Source of the DNA: Pseudofrankia sp. DC12
Lineage (GTDB): Bacteria; Actinomycetota; Actinomycetes; Frankiales; Frankiaceae
Length of the DNA stretch: 64,000 bases
Direction of reading: 5' to 3'
Assembly: GCF_000966285.1 (NCBI RefSeq)
Contig: NZ_KQ031391.1
Location: forward strand, 864,978-928,977
How positions within the stretch are numbered: the stretch's first letter is position 1; each line of letters starts with the position of its first letter. The translations under genes were made by a program, and so were the position numbers. The notes under the pieces are model-generated. The model was given only the letters and a program-made list of their open reading frames with translations. It was not told the DNA's origin and made no database searches. Below are positions 27,174 through 36,294 of this stretch, in pieces.

Positions 27174-28451
27174 CTATCGGGCGTCGTGGAAGGTGCTCGG
27201 CGGGTCCGGCGGCTGGTAGTCGGGAACGAGCTCCTTGGCCAGGTGCTCCAGGAACAGGCCGGTGTCCGCGACGACGCCGAGCGCCTGGGTGGCGGCCCGG
27301 TCGGTCAGTGCGGCGACCGTCGAGGGGTTCATGTCGACGGCGGCGAGCGGCACCGACGCGGGCAGGATGTTGCCCGTCGCGACCGAGTGCAGCGCGGTGG
27401 CGATCATCATCGTGAACCCGACGCGGCGCAGCGCCTTGCGCATCGCGCGCTGGCCGGCGAGCACGTCGGTGTGCACGTCCGGCAGCGGCCCGTCGTCGCG
27501 CACCGAGCCGACCAGCACGAACGTCTTGTTGGCCTTGACCATCGCGTGCAGCACGCCCTCGGTCAGCACGCCCTGCTCCACCGCGGCCCGCAGCGAGCCG
27601 GCCCGGCGGATCGTGTTGATCGCCCGGATGTGCTGCTCGTTGCCGCGCTGCACGCGCTTGGCCCGCAGCGGCCCGAGGCCGATCGGGTGGCCGTAGAGGG
27701 CCTGCTCCACGTCGAGGGTGGCCAGCGCGTTGCCGGCGAACAGCACGTCGACGTAGCCGGCCTCGACGAGCGCGACGAGCGCGCCGGACGCGCCGCTGCT
27801 GATCGCCGTCGGGCCGGCGACCCACAGCACCTGCTGGCCCTCCGCCTTGACCTCGCGGACCTGCCTGGCGATCGCGCGGACCAGCATGGCCTGCGGCTGG
27901 GTGGAGCCCGAGGGCGGCAGCGCCATCGCGCCGTAGGTCCCGTAGGAGCGGGTCGAGTGGGTGGAATGGTCGGTCATCGGGAGGACGACCTTGACCCCGG
28001 CCGAGCCGCAGACGATCTGATCGCCGGCGCGCACCTCGGCGACCGGCACCGTGCGGACCCGGCCGCCGTGGACGACCAGGCCGCAGTCCATCTCGGGCTG
28101 CTCCACCGGCACCCACTGGCCGTCCAGGTGGACGACCGTCTCCAGGTTCGTGGTGGCGTAGAAGTCGGCCGGGAACACGCCGTCCCGGTCGGCCGGGCGC
28201 AGCACCGCCTCGCCTGGGTCGATCAGGTTCACCCCGTGCACCTGGATACGCATGAGGATGCGCATCAGGAGCTCCTCGGACGGGGCGCCGACGGTGATCA
28301 CCGCATGCGACTCGTCGTCGTGCGTCCGGCCCAGGTCGATCCGGTCGACCCCGTAGTCGCCGCCGTAGTCGAGCACGTCGTCGAGCACCCGGGCCAGCAC
28401 GCCCGTGTCCATCAGGTGCCCGTGGACCTCGACCTTCTCGTGGAAGCGCAC
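27174..28451 (-). CDS. LOR/SDH-type protein (archaeal ornithine cyclodeaminase-like, TIGR00300 family)
   Basis: 425 residues from the GTG at 28451, preceded by GGAAGGGA. The N-terminal domain starts RFHEKVEVHGHLMDTG with DHPRT-type organisation. A metal-or ligand-binding middle (PEMDCGLVV...PVAEVRAGDQIVCG) is followed by a Rossmann-like C-terminal half (VAGPTAISSGASGALVALVEAGYVDVLFAGNALATLDVE; VMANKTF-type KANKTFVLVGSVRDDGPLPD). These are features of the LOR/SDH bifunctional-enzyme-like family whose archaeal member deaminates ornithine to proline. The ornithine activity here is inferred from the family only. Confidence 0.8.
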   Translation of the reverse strand: MRFHEKVEVHGHLMDTGVLARVLDDVLDYGGDYGVDRIDLGRTHDDESHAVITVGAPSEELLMRILMRIQVHGVNLIDPGEAVLRPADRDGVFPADFYATTNLETVVHLDGQWVPVEQPEMDCGLVVHGGRVRTVPVAEVRAGDQIVCGSAGVKVVLPMTDHSTHSTRSYGTYGAMALPPSGSTQPQAMLVRAIARQVREVKAEGQQVLWVAGPTAISSGASGALVALVEAGYVDVLFAGNALATLDVEQALYGHPIGLGPLRAKRVQRGNEQHIRAINTIRRAGSLRAAVEQGVLTEGVLHAMVKANKTFVLVGSVRDDGPLPDVHTDVLAGQRAMRKALRRVGFTMMIATALHSVATGNILPASVPLAAVDMNPSTVAALTDRAATQALGVVADTGLFLEHLAKELVPDYQPPDPPSTFHDAR

Positions 28452-28643
28452 GCCGCTGTCCCTTCCTGTCCTGTCCTGGGCGGTCCTGACCCCAACCGCC
28501 CGCCCGCCCCCGCCCCAGCCCCGCCTTGCCCACGCCCGCGCACGGCGCGGCAGTATCCACTCAGGGTGACGCACCCGCGGTCCCGACGCCATGGGTCGCG
28601 CACGCGCGCCACTGGTGACGCGCCACTCAGCCGGCTGACGGCC

Positions 28644-29222
28644 TCAGAGGACCGCGCCGTCGTCGGGCCAGTTGTCGTCGTCGGTCGGCGGCCGCTCCCC
28701 CATCCGCGCGACCAGGCCGCCGACGCCGCCCAGGATGAGCAGTACGCCCAGAACCTCCTGGGTGGAGCTGCTGGTCGCCTGGGCGACCAGCGCGGGCACG
28801 GCGAGCACGACGACCCCGAGCACGATCGCCGCGATCGCGACCCAGGTGAGTGGCCGCGGCCACGGCGCCCGTGGTGGCGGCGGCGGGACGTAGTGGTCGT
28901 CCTCCTCGCGGACGGCCCCGTCCCCAGGCCCGCCCGCCGCCTGCGGCGGGCCGACCACGAACAGCGTGCGCCCGATGGCCTCGTCAAGCCTGTCCCGGCC
29001 GGTCCTCGCTGGCGGAGCGCCATCCTCGGCCGGGTCCGTTCCGTCACCTTCGTCGCCCTGGCCGTCGGTGGGCTCGGCGGCGCGGCCCACGTTCTCGGCG
29101 TCCGGCCAGACGGTCGCGGCGGGCTCGTCGTGGAAGTGAGCGACCAGCTCGGCGAAGACGTCTTCGTCGGCCGGCTGGTCGGCAGAACCGTCGGCGGGAC
29201 GAGGATCGGAGGTGTCAGACAT
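28644..29222 (-). CDS. Two-helix membrane protein with acidic N-terminus
   Basis: 192 residues: an Asp/Glu/Ala-rich cytoplasmic N-terminus of about 110 residues, a PPPPPRAPWPRP stretch, then two transmembrane helices (PLTWVAIAAIVLGVVVLAVPALVA and VLGVLLILGGVGGLVARM) and a short acidic tail DDDNWPDDGAVL. The start overlaps the end of the esterase gene by 8 bp, so both probably share an mRNA. No function recognised. Confidence 0.75.
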   Translation of the reverse strand: MSDTSDPRPADGSADQPADEDVFAELVAHFHDEPAATVWPDAENVGRAAEPTDGQGDEGDGTDPAEDGAPPARTGRDRLDEAIGRTLFVVGPPQAAGGPGDGAVREEDDHYVPPPPPRAPWPRPLTWVAIAAIVLGVVVLAVPALVAQATSSSTQEVLGVLLILGGVGGLVARMGERPPTDDDNWPDDGAVL

Positions 29223-30057
29223 CGACGTCAGCGGCCCCGGAGGCGGCCGCGGCGCCGGGCGCCGGCGCGGCGCAGTGCGCCCGGACGAACTCCAGGCTGC
29301 CCTCGAAGATCGCCTGCCGGTCGTTGTCGAGGGTGGCGACGTGGTAGCTGTCCGCCAGCAGCCGCTCGGTGACGGGCGCCGAGGTCATCCCGGCCAGCAG
29401 CAGCCGCCCGGAGCTCGGCTCGACGACGTGGTCGATGACGCTGCGGAACGTCAGCACCGGGCTGACGATCCGGGGCAGGTCCGGCAGTGTCACCTTCCAC
29501 AGCTCCATGAGCGACACGAACGCCCGCACCGGCACCCGGTCGTAGCCGACCTCGCGGGCACCGGCCGCCTTGATGTCGCTGGCGATCCCCGGAACCGACG
29601 GGCGCACCCGGGCGATCAGCGGGGCGAGCCGCGCGACCCGCCGGTCGGTGCCGAGGCTGGGGTTGACGGTGACGGCGCCGGCCACCTCCGCGCCCCGCTC
29701 CTCGGTGAGCCGCAGCGCCAGCGTGCCGCCCATCGACAGGCCCATCACGAACACCTGGCCGCAGCGAGCACGCAGGTCGCCGAACGCCTCGTCGACCGCG
29801 CCGTACCAGTCGCGCCAGCCGGTCCGGGCCATGTCCTGCCACCGGGTGCCGTGCCCGGGCAGCAGCGGGCAGCGCACGGTGAGCCCAGCGGCCGCGAGGT
29901 AGTCCCCCCACAGCCGCAGGCTCTGTGGCGTACCGGTGAAGCCGTGCACGAGCAGCACCCCGACGGGGCCGTCGGCCCCCAGCACGAAGGGCTCGGCACC
30001 CGGCAGCACGGCGGCCGACGGCGCTCCCGCGCCACGGCCGCGGTCGGCAGAAGCCAT
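29215..30057 (-). CDS. Alpha/beta-hydrolase (carboxylesterase/monoacylglycerol lipase type)
   Basis: 280 residues from the ATG at 30057, preceded by GGAAGG. Oxyanion-hole region VLLVHGFTGTPQSL, nucleophile elbow GLSMGG, an acid-containing FRSVIDHVVEP and catalytic histidine DSYHVATLDND identify an Est30-like carboxylesterase. It probably hydrolyses short acyl esters or monoacylglycerols. Its neighbour upstream, divergent, is a PlsC acyltransferase. Confidence 0.9.
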   Translation of the reverse strand: MASADRGRGAGAPSAAVLPGAEPFVLGADGPVGVLLVHGFTGTPQSLRLWGDYLAAAGLTVRCPLLPGHGTRWQDMARTGWRDWYGAVDEAFGDLRARCGQVFVMGLSMGGTLALRLTEERGAEVAGAVTVNPSLGTDRRVARLAPLIARVRPSVPGIASDIKAAGAREVGYDRVPVRAFVSLMELWKVTLPDLPRIVSPVLTFRSVIDHVVEPSSGRLLLAGMTSAPVTERLLADSYHVATLDNDRQAIFEGSLEFVRAHCAAPAPGAAAASGAADVDV

Positions 30058-30474
30058 CTGTGACCCGCCTTCCCGAACGTTCCACCAGATTTCGGCCAAG
30101 GCCCCTGGCCAATGCTGCCACGCGGCCAGCGCGGAGACCACGGGCTTCCCCTTCGATCGGGGGCCCGGTGGGATCTGGTGGTCGAGCGCGCCGCCGCCGC
30201 ACCCACATATCGCGTCGGGCTCGGTGCCGCGGCGCGACACCCCGGCCTCACCAAGGCCGGACCGCCGTACCGCGGTGGCCCACAGGTGGGCCGGGTGTGA
30301 CCATGGGCCGCACAGCGGCGCAACCGTGGGGGGATTGCTCCCCGGTGAGCCCGGGGAAGGCTAGGGTCGTTTCGACCATCGGACGCGCCACCGGGAAGTC
30401 CGGTGACACCCGGGTGCCCTCGCCCGGAGCGTCGGAGGCCGGGCGGCCGCGGCGCGGCCGAGCAGGGAGCTGCC
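30058..30474. other. Divergent intergenic region (esterase / acyltransferase)
   Basis: About 415 bp that should carry promoters of both genes. A TAGGGT -10-like box is at 30362-30367, and a small palindrome GGCCCAC-AG-GTGGGCC lies near 30279. No coding region was supported. Confidence 0.4.
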
Positions 30475-31299
30475 GTGTTCTACTGGGTCGTCAAGGTGGT
30501 CCTTTCACCGTTTCTGCGCACGTTCTGGCGCCCCTGGATCGAGGGACTGGAGCATGTGCCGGCGGAAGGGCCGGCGATCCTTGCCAGCAACCACCTGTCC
30601 TTCCTGGATTCGATCTTCCTGCCGCTGATGCTGCCGCGGCGGGTCACCTTCCTCGCGAAAATGGACTACTTCACCCAGGGCGGCCTCAAGGGCCGGGCGA
30701 AGCGGATGTTCTTCAGCGGAGTCGGCCAGCTCCCGATCGACCGCAGCGGCGGGAAGGCCAGCGACGCCGCGCTGCGCTCCGGAGTACGGGTGCTCTCCGG
30801 CGGGAAGCTGCTCGGGATCTACCCCGAGGGCACCCGTTCGCCGGACGGCCGGCTCTACCGAGGCAAGGTCGGCGTCGCCAGGATGGCGCTGGAGGCCAAG
30901 GTGCTGGTCGTCCCGGTGGCGATGTTCGGGACGTTCGAGGTCCAGCCACAGGGCCGCACGATCCCGCGGATCCGCCGGGTCGGCATGCGGATCGGCCGGC
31001 CGCTGGACTTCAGCCGCTACCAGGACATGGCCGACGACCGGTTCGTGCTGCGCTCGATCACCGACGAGATCATGTACGAGCTGATGCAGCTGTCCGGCCA
31101 GGAGTACGTCGACATGTATGCCCAGCAGGCCAAGGACGAGATCGCCGCCTCCCGGGCCGCCGCCGCGGCGGCGGCCGAGCAGGCCGGCCCGGCCGCGCTG
31201 CCCGGGCGCCCGGCCGAACCGGCCGGCAAGCCGAAGCGGACCGCCACCCCGCGGCAGGCGGGCCCCGCCCGGGCGAGCGCCACCCGCGAGTCCGACTGA
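30475..31299 (+). CDS. 1-acylglycerol-3-phosphate acyltransferase-like protein (PlsC family)
   Basis: 274 residues from the GTG at 30475, preceded by AGGGAG. The acyltransferase motifs are NHLSFLDSIFLPL (H-x4-D), FFSGVGQLPIDRSGG, IYPEGTRSPDGRLYRGKVGVA and VVPVAMFGTFEVQPQG. The C-terminal 60 residues are Ala/Pro/Lys-rich and probably disordered. It would acylate lysophosphatidic acid or a similar phospholipid precursor at the inner membrane face. The position matches mycobacterial Rv2182c. Confidence 0.92.
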   Translation: MFYWVVKVVLSPFLRTFWRPWIEGLEHVPAEGPAILASNHLSFLDSIFLPLMLPRRVTFLAKMDYFTQGGLKGRAKRMFFSGVGQLPIDRSGGKASDAALRSGVRVLSGGKLLGIYPEGTRSPDGRLYRGKVGVARMALEAKVLVVPVAMFGTFEVQPQGRTIPRIRRVGMRIGRPLDFSRYQDMADDRFVLRSITDEIMYELMQLSGQEYVDMYAQQAKDEIAASRAAAAAAAEQAGPAALPGRPAEPAGKPKRTATPRQAGPARASATRESD

Positions 31300-31410
31300 C
31301 CCAGTCCAGCCCAGCTGCGGGACGCGCCGGGCCATCGGCTGCCGGACCGCGGGCGCGAGCGATCTGGCCGGCAGCAGGCCGCTGGCTGCCGGCGCGGACG
31401 ACACGGCAGT

Positions 31411-32775
31411 ATGGAGCGCGTGGGGGCATCTTCGGCGCACAACGGGCAAGGCGGGCGTCGCGTCACCCGGCGTGCCACCGGCCTCGTGCTGGCCGCCAGC
31501 CTCGGCCTCGCCTGGAGCGCGGCGCCTGCGGCGCTGGCGGCCACCCCGGCGGCCGGGGGCACGCCGGCCACGGCCGGCCAGGCACCGGCCGGCACCGTCA
31601 CCCGCGCCGGGAGCTCGGTGGTCGACGGGTACGGCCGGATGTTCGTCCCACACGGGCTGGCGCTGGCGGCCGGGGTGACTCCGACGGCAGCCGACCTCGA
31701 CGGGTGGGTCAAGGCGGGCATCGACGCGGCGGGCGTGACCGTCCCGCTGTCGGCCGCGGGGCGTTTCCCCGACCCGGTGACGGGCGTCACCGCGAACGAC
31801 CCCGGCCTCGCCGCCGCCGCGAGCGTGACGCGGGCGCTGACCAACCGCGGCTTCGTCGTGGTGCTGCGCGTCGTGCCGGTCGGCGGCGCCACCGTGCCGA
31901 CCTCGACGTTGCAGAACGCCCTGCGCCGGCTGGCCACCGCGTTCCGCGACACCAGCGGCCTGATCGGCTACGAGCTCCCGCACGCGCAGACCAGGGACGC
32001 CGCCGCCGTCCTGGCGGCCAGCTCCGCGATCGCCGCGGTCGACCCGTTCCACCAGCTGTGGCGTGAGCAGGCCGCCGCGTTCGAGCCCGAGGCGATCGTC
32101 GCCGTCAACGACCCGACCGGCTACCTGATCTCGTGGCCCGGCAGCGGCGACGCGGCCCTGGTCGCGCTCACGGCCGCCGCGGACGGCAACGCGATCGGCT
32201 GGCTCTACCCCGCCCCGGCGACCGGGCAGCCGCCGCGCTCGGTGCTCGCCCGGCCGTACCCGCTGGCGGTCGCCGGCAGCCCGGCCTCGTTCGGCACCGA
32301 CGCCGCGGGCACGTTCAGCCTGCGCTTCACCGCGGGCACGCTGCCGGCCGGCCAGCCGACGCCCACCGGCTGGGTCACCGCCGTCAACCTGCCAGCGGCG
32401 GCCTACCCGACCGGGTACACGGTGAAGCTCACCGGCGCCCGGCTGCTGTCCCGGCCCGGCTCCGCGCTGCTGTGCCTGGCCGCCGAGCCCGGCGCCACCC
32501 AGGTCTCCCTGACGGTCACCCGGGCCACCGGGGGCTCCGCGCCGGCCCCGCCGCCGTACGCCGGCGCCCAGGCCTGCACGGACCCGGCGGTGGCCGCCGC
32601 CGCGAGCGCGTCGGCGAGTCCGACCGCCCGGGCCGTCGCCGTGGCGAAGAGCGGCGACTCGGGCCCGCTGCTGTGGGCGCTGCCGCTGCTGGGGGCCGCC
32701 CTCATGGCGCTGCTGCTGGTCGTGCCGTTCCGGGCCCTGCGCCGGCTGCGCGTCGGTGCCGACCGAGCCGGCTGA
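31411..32775 (+). CDS. Secreted, membrane-tethered endoglycoceramidase-like protein with degenerate catalytic site
   Basis: 454 residues: an N-terminal signal sequence (GLVLAASLGLAWSAAPAALA), a GH5-like region (VVDGYGRMFVPHGLALA, DLDGWVKAGIDAAGVTVPL), a C-terminal beta domain (YPLAVAGSPASFGTDAAGTFSLRFTAG...AYPTGYTVKLTGARLLSRPGSALL), an Ala/Ser linker and a transmembrane helix with basic tail. The order and strands match endoglycoceramidases (GH5). However, the N-E-P acid/base motif expected after GYEL is replaced by PHAQ (about residues 187-193), and the catalytic barrel is short. It is probably a non-catalytic surface protein. Confidence 0.65.
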   Translation: MERVGASSAHNGQGGRRVTRRATGLVLAASLGLAWSAAPAALAATPAAGGTPATAGQAPAGTVTRAGSSVVDGYGRMFVPHGLALAAGVTPTAADLDGWVKAGIDAAGVTVPLSAAGRFPDPVTGVTANDPGLAAAASVTRALTNRGFVVVLRVVPVGGATVPTSTLQNALRRLATAFRDTSGLIGYELPHAQTRDAAAVLAASSAIAAVDPFHQLWREQAAAFEPEAIVAVNDPTGYLISWPGSGDAALVALTAAADGNAIGWLYPAPATGQPPRSVLARPYPLAVAGSPASFGTDAAGTFSLRFTAGTLPAGQPTPTGWVTAVNLPAAAYPTGYTVKLTGARLLSRPGSALLCLAAEPGATQVSLTVTRATGGSAPAPPPYAGAQACTDPAVAAAASASASPTARAVAVAKSGDSGPLLWALPLLGAALMALLLVVPFRALRRLRVGADRAG

Positions 32776-32811
32776 CCCGGGACCAGGCCACCCGACGCGG
32801 CGCGGGCCCGT

Positions 32812-34632
32812 CTAGGCCTCGCCGGTCCCGTAGATCTCGGTGACGGCCGAGGCGTACCTGTCCATGACGAGGGACCGGCGCACCTTCAGGCTGGGGGTCA
32901 GCTCGCCGGTCTCGACGGTGAAGTCCGCGGGCAGCACGCTGAACTTCTTGATCCCCTCCGCGTGCGAGACGGAGGTGTTCGCCGAGTCGACCGCCATCCG
33001 CAGGTCCGCGAGCAGTTCCGGGTCGTCGACCAGCTCGCTGGCCGGGGTCCGCGCCGGCCGGCCGTGCGCGGTCAGCCAGTGCGGCAGCGCCTCCTCGTCG
33101 AGGGTGAGCAGCGCGGCGATGAACGGGCGCCGGTCGCCGATCACCACCGCCTGGCTGATCAGCGGATGCGTCTGCAGCCGGTGCTCCAGCGGCGCCGGCG
33201 CGACGTTCTTGCCCCCGGCGGTCACCAGGATCTCCTTCTTGCGCCCGGTGATCCGCAGGAAGCCGTCGGCGTCGAGGCTGCCCATGTCGCCGGTGTGGAA
33301 GTACCCGTCGGCGTCGAGCGCCTCCTTGGTGGCGGTCTCGTCCGCGTGGTACGCGGTGAACACCAGCGGCCCGCGGACGAGCACCTCGCCGTCATCGGCG
33401 ACGCGGACGGTCACCCCCGGCAGAGGCTGGCCGACGGTCCCGACCCGGACGTTGTCCGGCCGGTTGACGGTGACCGCGGCCGACGTCTCGGTCAGGCCGT
33501 AGCCCTCCAGGATGGCCAGGCCGACGCCGCGGAAGAAGTGCGCGAGCCGCTCGCCGAGCGGAGCGCCGCCGCTGACGGCGTTGCGGACCTGGCCGCCGAG
33601 CGCGGCCCGCAGCCTGGTGTAGACGAGGCGGTCGAACACGGCGTGCCGCGCCCGCAGCATGAGGCCCGGCCCGCGCGGGGTGGCCAGCGCCTCGCTGTAG
33701 GCGACGGCGGTCGCCTCGGCGGCGTCGAAGATCTTGCCCTTGCCCTCGTTGTGGGCCTTCTGCCGGGCACCGGCGTGCACCTTCTCGAAGACGCGCGGCA
33801 CGGCCAGCACGTAGCTCGGCTTCGCCTGGGCCAGGTCCGCGAGCAGCGTCTTCGTGTCGGACGTGTAGGCGATCGGGAGGCAGCTCTGGATCGCGATGTT
33901 CTGCACCAGCCGCGCGAAGACGTGCGCGAGCGGCAGGAACAGCAGCGTCGAGGCCCCGGCGGTGAACACCCCGGGCGCCATCGCGATGGAGGACAGCGCG
34001 TCGAACAGCAGCGCCCGGTGGGACAGCTCGCAGCCCTTGGGCCGGCCGGTCGTTCCGGAGGTGTAGATGAGGGTCGCGAGGCTGTCGGCCCGCACGCCGG
34101 CGCGCGCCTCGGCGAGCGCCGCGGGCGTGACGGCCGCGCCGTCGGCGCTCAGCGCCTCAAGGGCGCCGGGCTCGCCGGCCGCCGGGTCGAGGACGAGCAC
34201 CTCACGCAGCGCCGGAGCCTCGTCGCGGACCCCGGCGACCAGTGCCGCCAGCTTCGGCGTCTCCGTGACGACGAGGGCCACCTCGGCGTCGGTGAGAATC
34301 CAGGCGATCTGCTCGGCGCTGGAGGTCTCGTAGATCGGGACCGTGACCGCGCCGGCGGCCCAGATCGCGTAGTCCAGCACGGTCCACTCGTAGCGGGTCC
34401 GGCTCATGATCCCGACCCGGCTCCCGGGGGTGACCCCGTGCGCGACGAGGCCGCCCGCCGTGGCCAGCACCAGCTCGACGAACTGGCCGGCGGTCAGGTC
34501 GACGAACGCGCCGTCGACCTTGTGCCGGATCAGCGGCGCGTCGGGCTGGCTGTCGGCGAAGCCGAGCACCCGGTCGGTGAGCGTCGCGTCGTCGGCCACG
34601 GTGACCAGGGCTGGTGAGGTGAACTCACGCAC
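32812..34632 (-). CDS. fadD15: Long-chain acyl-CoA synthetase (FadD15-like)
   Basis: 606 residues from the GTG at 34632, preceded by AGGAG. Adenylate-forming motifs: LIYTSGTTGRPKGCELSHRAL (P-loop), EGYGLTETSAAV, YFHTGDMGSLDADGFLRITGRKKEILVTAGGKNVAP and a late lysine in the C-terminal domain. It activates long-chain fatty acids with ATP and CoA. It matches mycobacterial FadD15 (Rv2187), which lies in the same neighbourhood. The divergent gene is a phosphoesterase. Confidence 0.93.
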   Translation of the reverse strand: MREFTSPALVTVADDATLTDRVLGFADSQPDAPLIRHKVDGAFVDLTAGQFVELVLATAGGLVAHGVTPGSRVGIMSRTRYEWTVLDYAIWAAGAVTVPIYETSSAEQIAWILTDAEVALVVTETPKLAALVAGVRDEAPALREVLVLDPAAGEPGALEALSADGAAVTPAALAEARAGVRADSLATLIYTSGTTGRPKGCELSHRALLFDALSSIAMAPGVFTAGASTLLFLPLAHVFARLVQNIAIQSCLPIAYTSDTKTLLADLAQAKPSYVLAVPRVFEKVHAGARQKAHNEGKGKIFDAAEATAVAYSEALATPRGPGLMLRARHAVFDRLVYTRLRAALGGQVRNAVSGGAPLGERLAHFFRGVGLAILEGYGLTETSAAVTVNRPDNVRVGTVGQPLPGVTVRVADDGEVLVRGPLVFTAYHADETATKEALDADGYFHTGDMGSLDADGFLRITGRKKEILVTAGGKNVAPAPLEHRLQTHPLISQAVVIGDRRPFIAALLTLDEEALPHWLTAHGRPARTPASELVDDPELLADLRMAVDSANTSVSHAEGIKKFSVLPADFTVETGELTPSLKVRRSLVMDRYASAVTEIYGTGEA

Positions 34633-34882
34633 CGGAGACTCCTTGGGATTGCGGGCGACCGACGCGGTCACATCGGCTACCGGGGTCACACTGCTAGCGG
34701 GCCACACGGGCGCTGGCTCCCGGTCAGACGTTAGTCCGCACCCGCCGAAACGGCGAACCATTCGCGTCCCGGCCGGCTGGGCGGATGCCGGCCGACACCG
34801 CGGCGTAATGCCGGAGCGCGGTACCGCCGCGGCGCCGCGGCGGTGGCACTCTGACGCACCGCTACCCTCGGGTTCGATGTCC

Positions 34883-34888
34883 TAAGCT
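34883..34888 (+). promoter_or_regulatory. -10 box TAAGCT for the phosphoesterase (leaderless)
   Basis: TAAGCT ends 6 nt before the ATG at 34895. Confidence 0.5.
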
Positions 34889-34894
34889 TCCGAC

Positions 34895-35662
34895 ATGCGG
34901 GTCCACGTGGTGAGCGACGTCCACGGCAGGGCCGACGCGCTGCCGGCCGCGGCCGAGGGTGCCGACGCGTTCATCTGCCTGGGCGACCTGGTGCTGTTCC
35001 TGGACTACCACGACCACAGCCGCGGGATCATGAGCGACCTCTTCGGCGCGGAGGCGGTCCGGCACCTGATCGAGCTGCGGACCGCGCAGCGGTTCGACGA
35101 CGCCCGCGAGTGGTCGCGCACGCTGTGGGCCGGGGTGGAGGGCGACCGCGCCACGATCATGGAGGCGGCTATCCGCCGCCAGTACGAGGCAATGTTCGCC
35201 GCGTTCCCCACCCCCACCTATCTGACCTACGGCAACGTCGACCTGCCGCACCTGTACCCGGAATATCTGCGCGACGGGCTGACCCTGCTCGACGGGCAGG
35301 CCGTCGAGATCGGCGGGCTGCGGTTCGGCTTCGTCGGCGGCGGGCTGCGCACCCCGATGCGGACGCCGTACGAGATCGACGACGACGAGTTCGCCACCAA
35401 GGTGGCGGCCGTCGGCGTGGTGGACGTCCTGTGCTGCCACATCCCGCCGCACGTGCCCGAGCTGGTCTACGACGTCGAGGCCGGCCGGTTCGAGCGCGGC
35501 TCCAAGGCCATCCTGGAGGCGATCCAGGAGACGCAGCCGAAGTACGCGCTGTTCGGCCACGTCCACCAACCGCTTGTCGACTCTTTGTATATTGGCGCGA
35601 CGCGCTGCGTGAACGTGGGGCATTTCAACGCCCATGGAACGCCCTTCGTGCTGGAGTGGTAG
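34895..35662 (+). CDS. Calcineurin-like metallophosphoesterase
   Basis: 255 residues. The metal-binding motifs are DVHG (residues 8-11), GDLV (about 31-34), YGNVD in place of GNHD, CCHIPPH and GHVHQP. These form a binuclear metal centre for phosphomonoester or diester hydrolysis. Substrate unknown. It is divergent from FadD15, sharing a 260-bp promoter region. Confidence 0.9.
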   Translation: MRVHVVSDVHGRADALPAAAEGADAFICLGDLVLFLDYHDHSRGIMSDLFGAEAVRHLIELRTAQRFDDAREWSRTLWAGVEGDRATIMEAAIRRQYEAMFAAFPTPTYLTYGNVDLPHLYPEYLRDGLTLLDGQAVEIGGLRFGFVGGGLRTPMRTPYEIDDDEFATKVAAVGVVDVLCCHIPPHVPELVYDVEAGRFERGSKAILEAIQETQPKYALFGHVHQPLVDSLYIGATRCVNVGHFNAHGTPFVLEW

Positions 35663-35745
35663 GCACTCCAGAGGCCGAGCCGAGGGACGTGCGATCGTGG
35701 GTTCGGTCGTGCGTTCGGGGCCGTCCACGAGTGCCACCCATCAGG

Positions 35746-35767
35746 TGCGATCATCTGTCTGATCGCA
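35746..35767. promoter_or_regulatory. Inverted repeat TGCGATCA-N6-TGATCGCA
   Basis: A perfect 8-bp inverted repeat spaced by TCTGTC, located 85 bp upstream of the SRPBCC gene and 84 bp after the phosphoesterase stop. It could be an operator or a weak terminator. Confidence 0.4.
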
Positions 35768-35852
35768 TCCGCGGTGGCCCTGGCCGAGCGTTGGGGATGT
35801 CGTTGCCGGGGGGCCGGATCAGCCCCGGGCGGATCTGGAGGTACCGACAGCG

Positions 35853-36287
35853 ATGGCCGATCACGCCAGCGCCTCGATCGTCATCAACGCCAAGCCCGCG
35901 GCGGTGATGGCGACGATCGCCGACATCGCGAGCTACCCGACGTGGGTCGGTCAGATCGAGCAGACGGAGATCCTGGAGGTCGGGCCGGACGGCCGGCCGA
36001 CCAGAGCCCGGTTCCGGGTGAACGCCGTGATCGCGAAGGACGAGTTCGTCACCGACTACACCTGGCACGGCGACGACCGGGTCACCTGGTCGCTCGTCGA
36101 GGGCGAGATGATGTCGGCCCAGGATGGCAGCTACACCCTGCGCGACCTCGGCGACGGGCAGACCGAGGTCACCTACGACCTCACCGTCGAGCTCAAGGTC
36201 AAGATTCCAGGGATGCTGCGGCGAAAGATCCAGAGTGGCATCATCGACGCCGCGCTCAAGGATCTCAAAAAGCACGTCGAGAGCTGA
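35853..36287 (+). CDS. SRPBCC/START-like lipid-binding protein (Rv2185c-like)
   Basis: 144 residues, preceded by GGAGG. The sequence (ADHASASIVINAKPAAVMATIADIASYPTWVGQIEQTEIL ... GMLRRKIQSGIIDAALKDLKKHVES) has the polyketide-cyclase/START helix-grip fold with a long C-terminal helix. It probably binds a hydrophobic ligand. First gene of a four-gene operon with gaps or overlaps of under 8 bp, in the same order family as mycobacterial Rv2185c-Rv2183c. Confidence 0.88.
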   Translation: MADHASASIVINAKPAAVMATIADIASYPTWVGQIEQTEILEVGPDGRPTRARFRVNAVIAKDEFVTDYTWHGDDRVTWSLVEGEMMSAQDGSYTLRDLGDGQTEVTYDLTVELKVKIPGMLRRKIQSGIIDAALKDLKKHVES

Positions 36288-36294
36288 GGCCGGT

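Noticed and set aside
26388-29372. A 994-codon open frame on the plus strand
   Set aside because: It runs antisense through PFK-proximal, exonuclease, LOR/SDH and membrane-protein genes; its Arg/Gly/Pro/His-rich translation is the usual antisense shadow in high-GC DNA.
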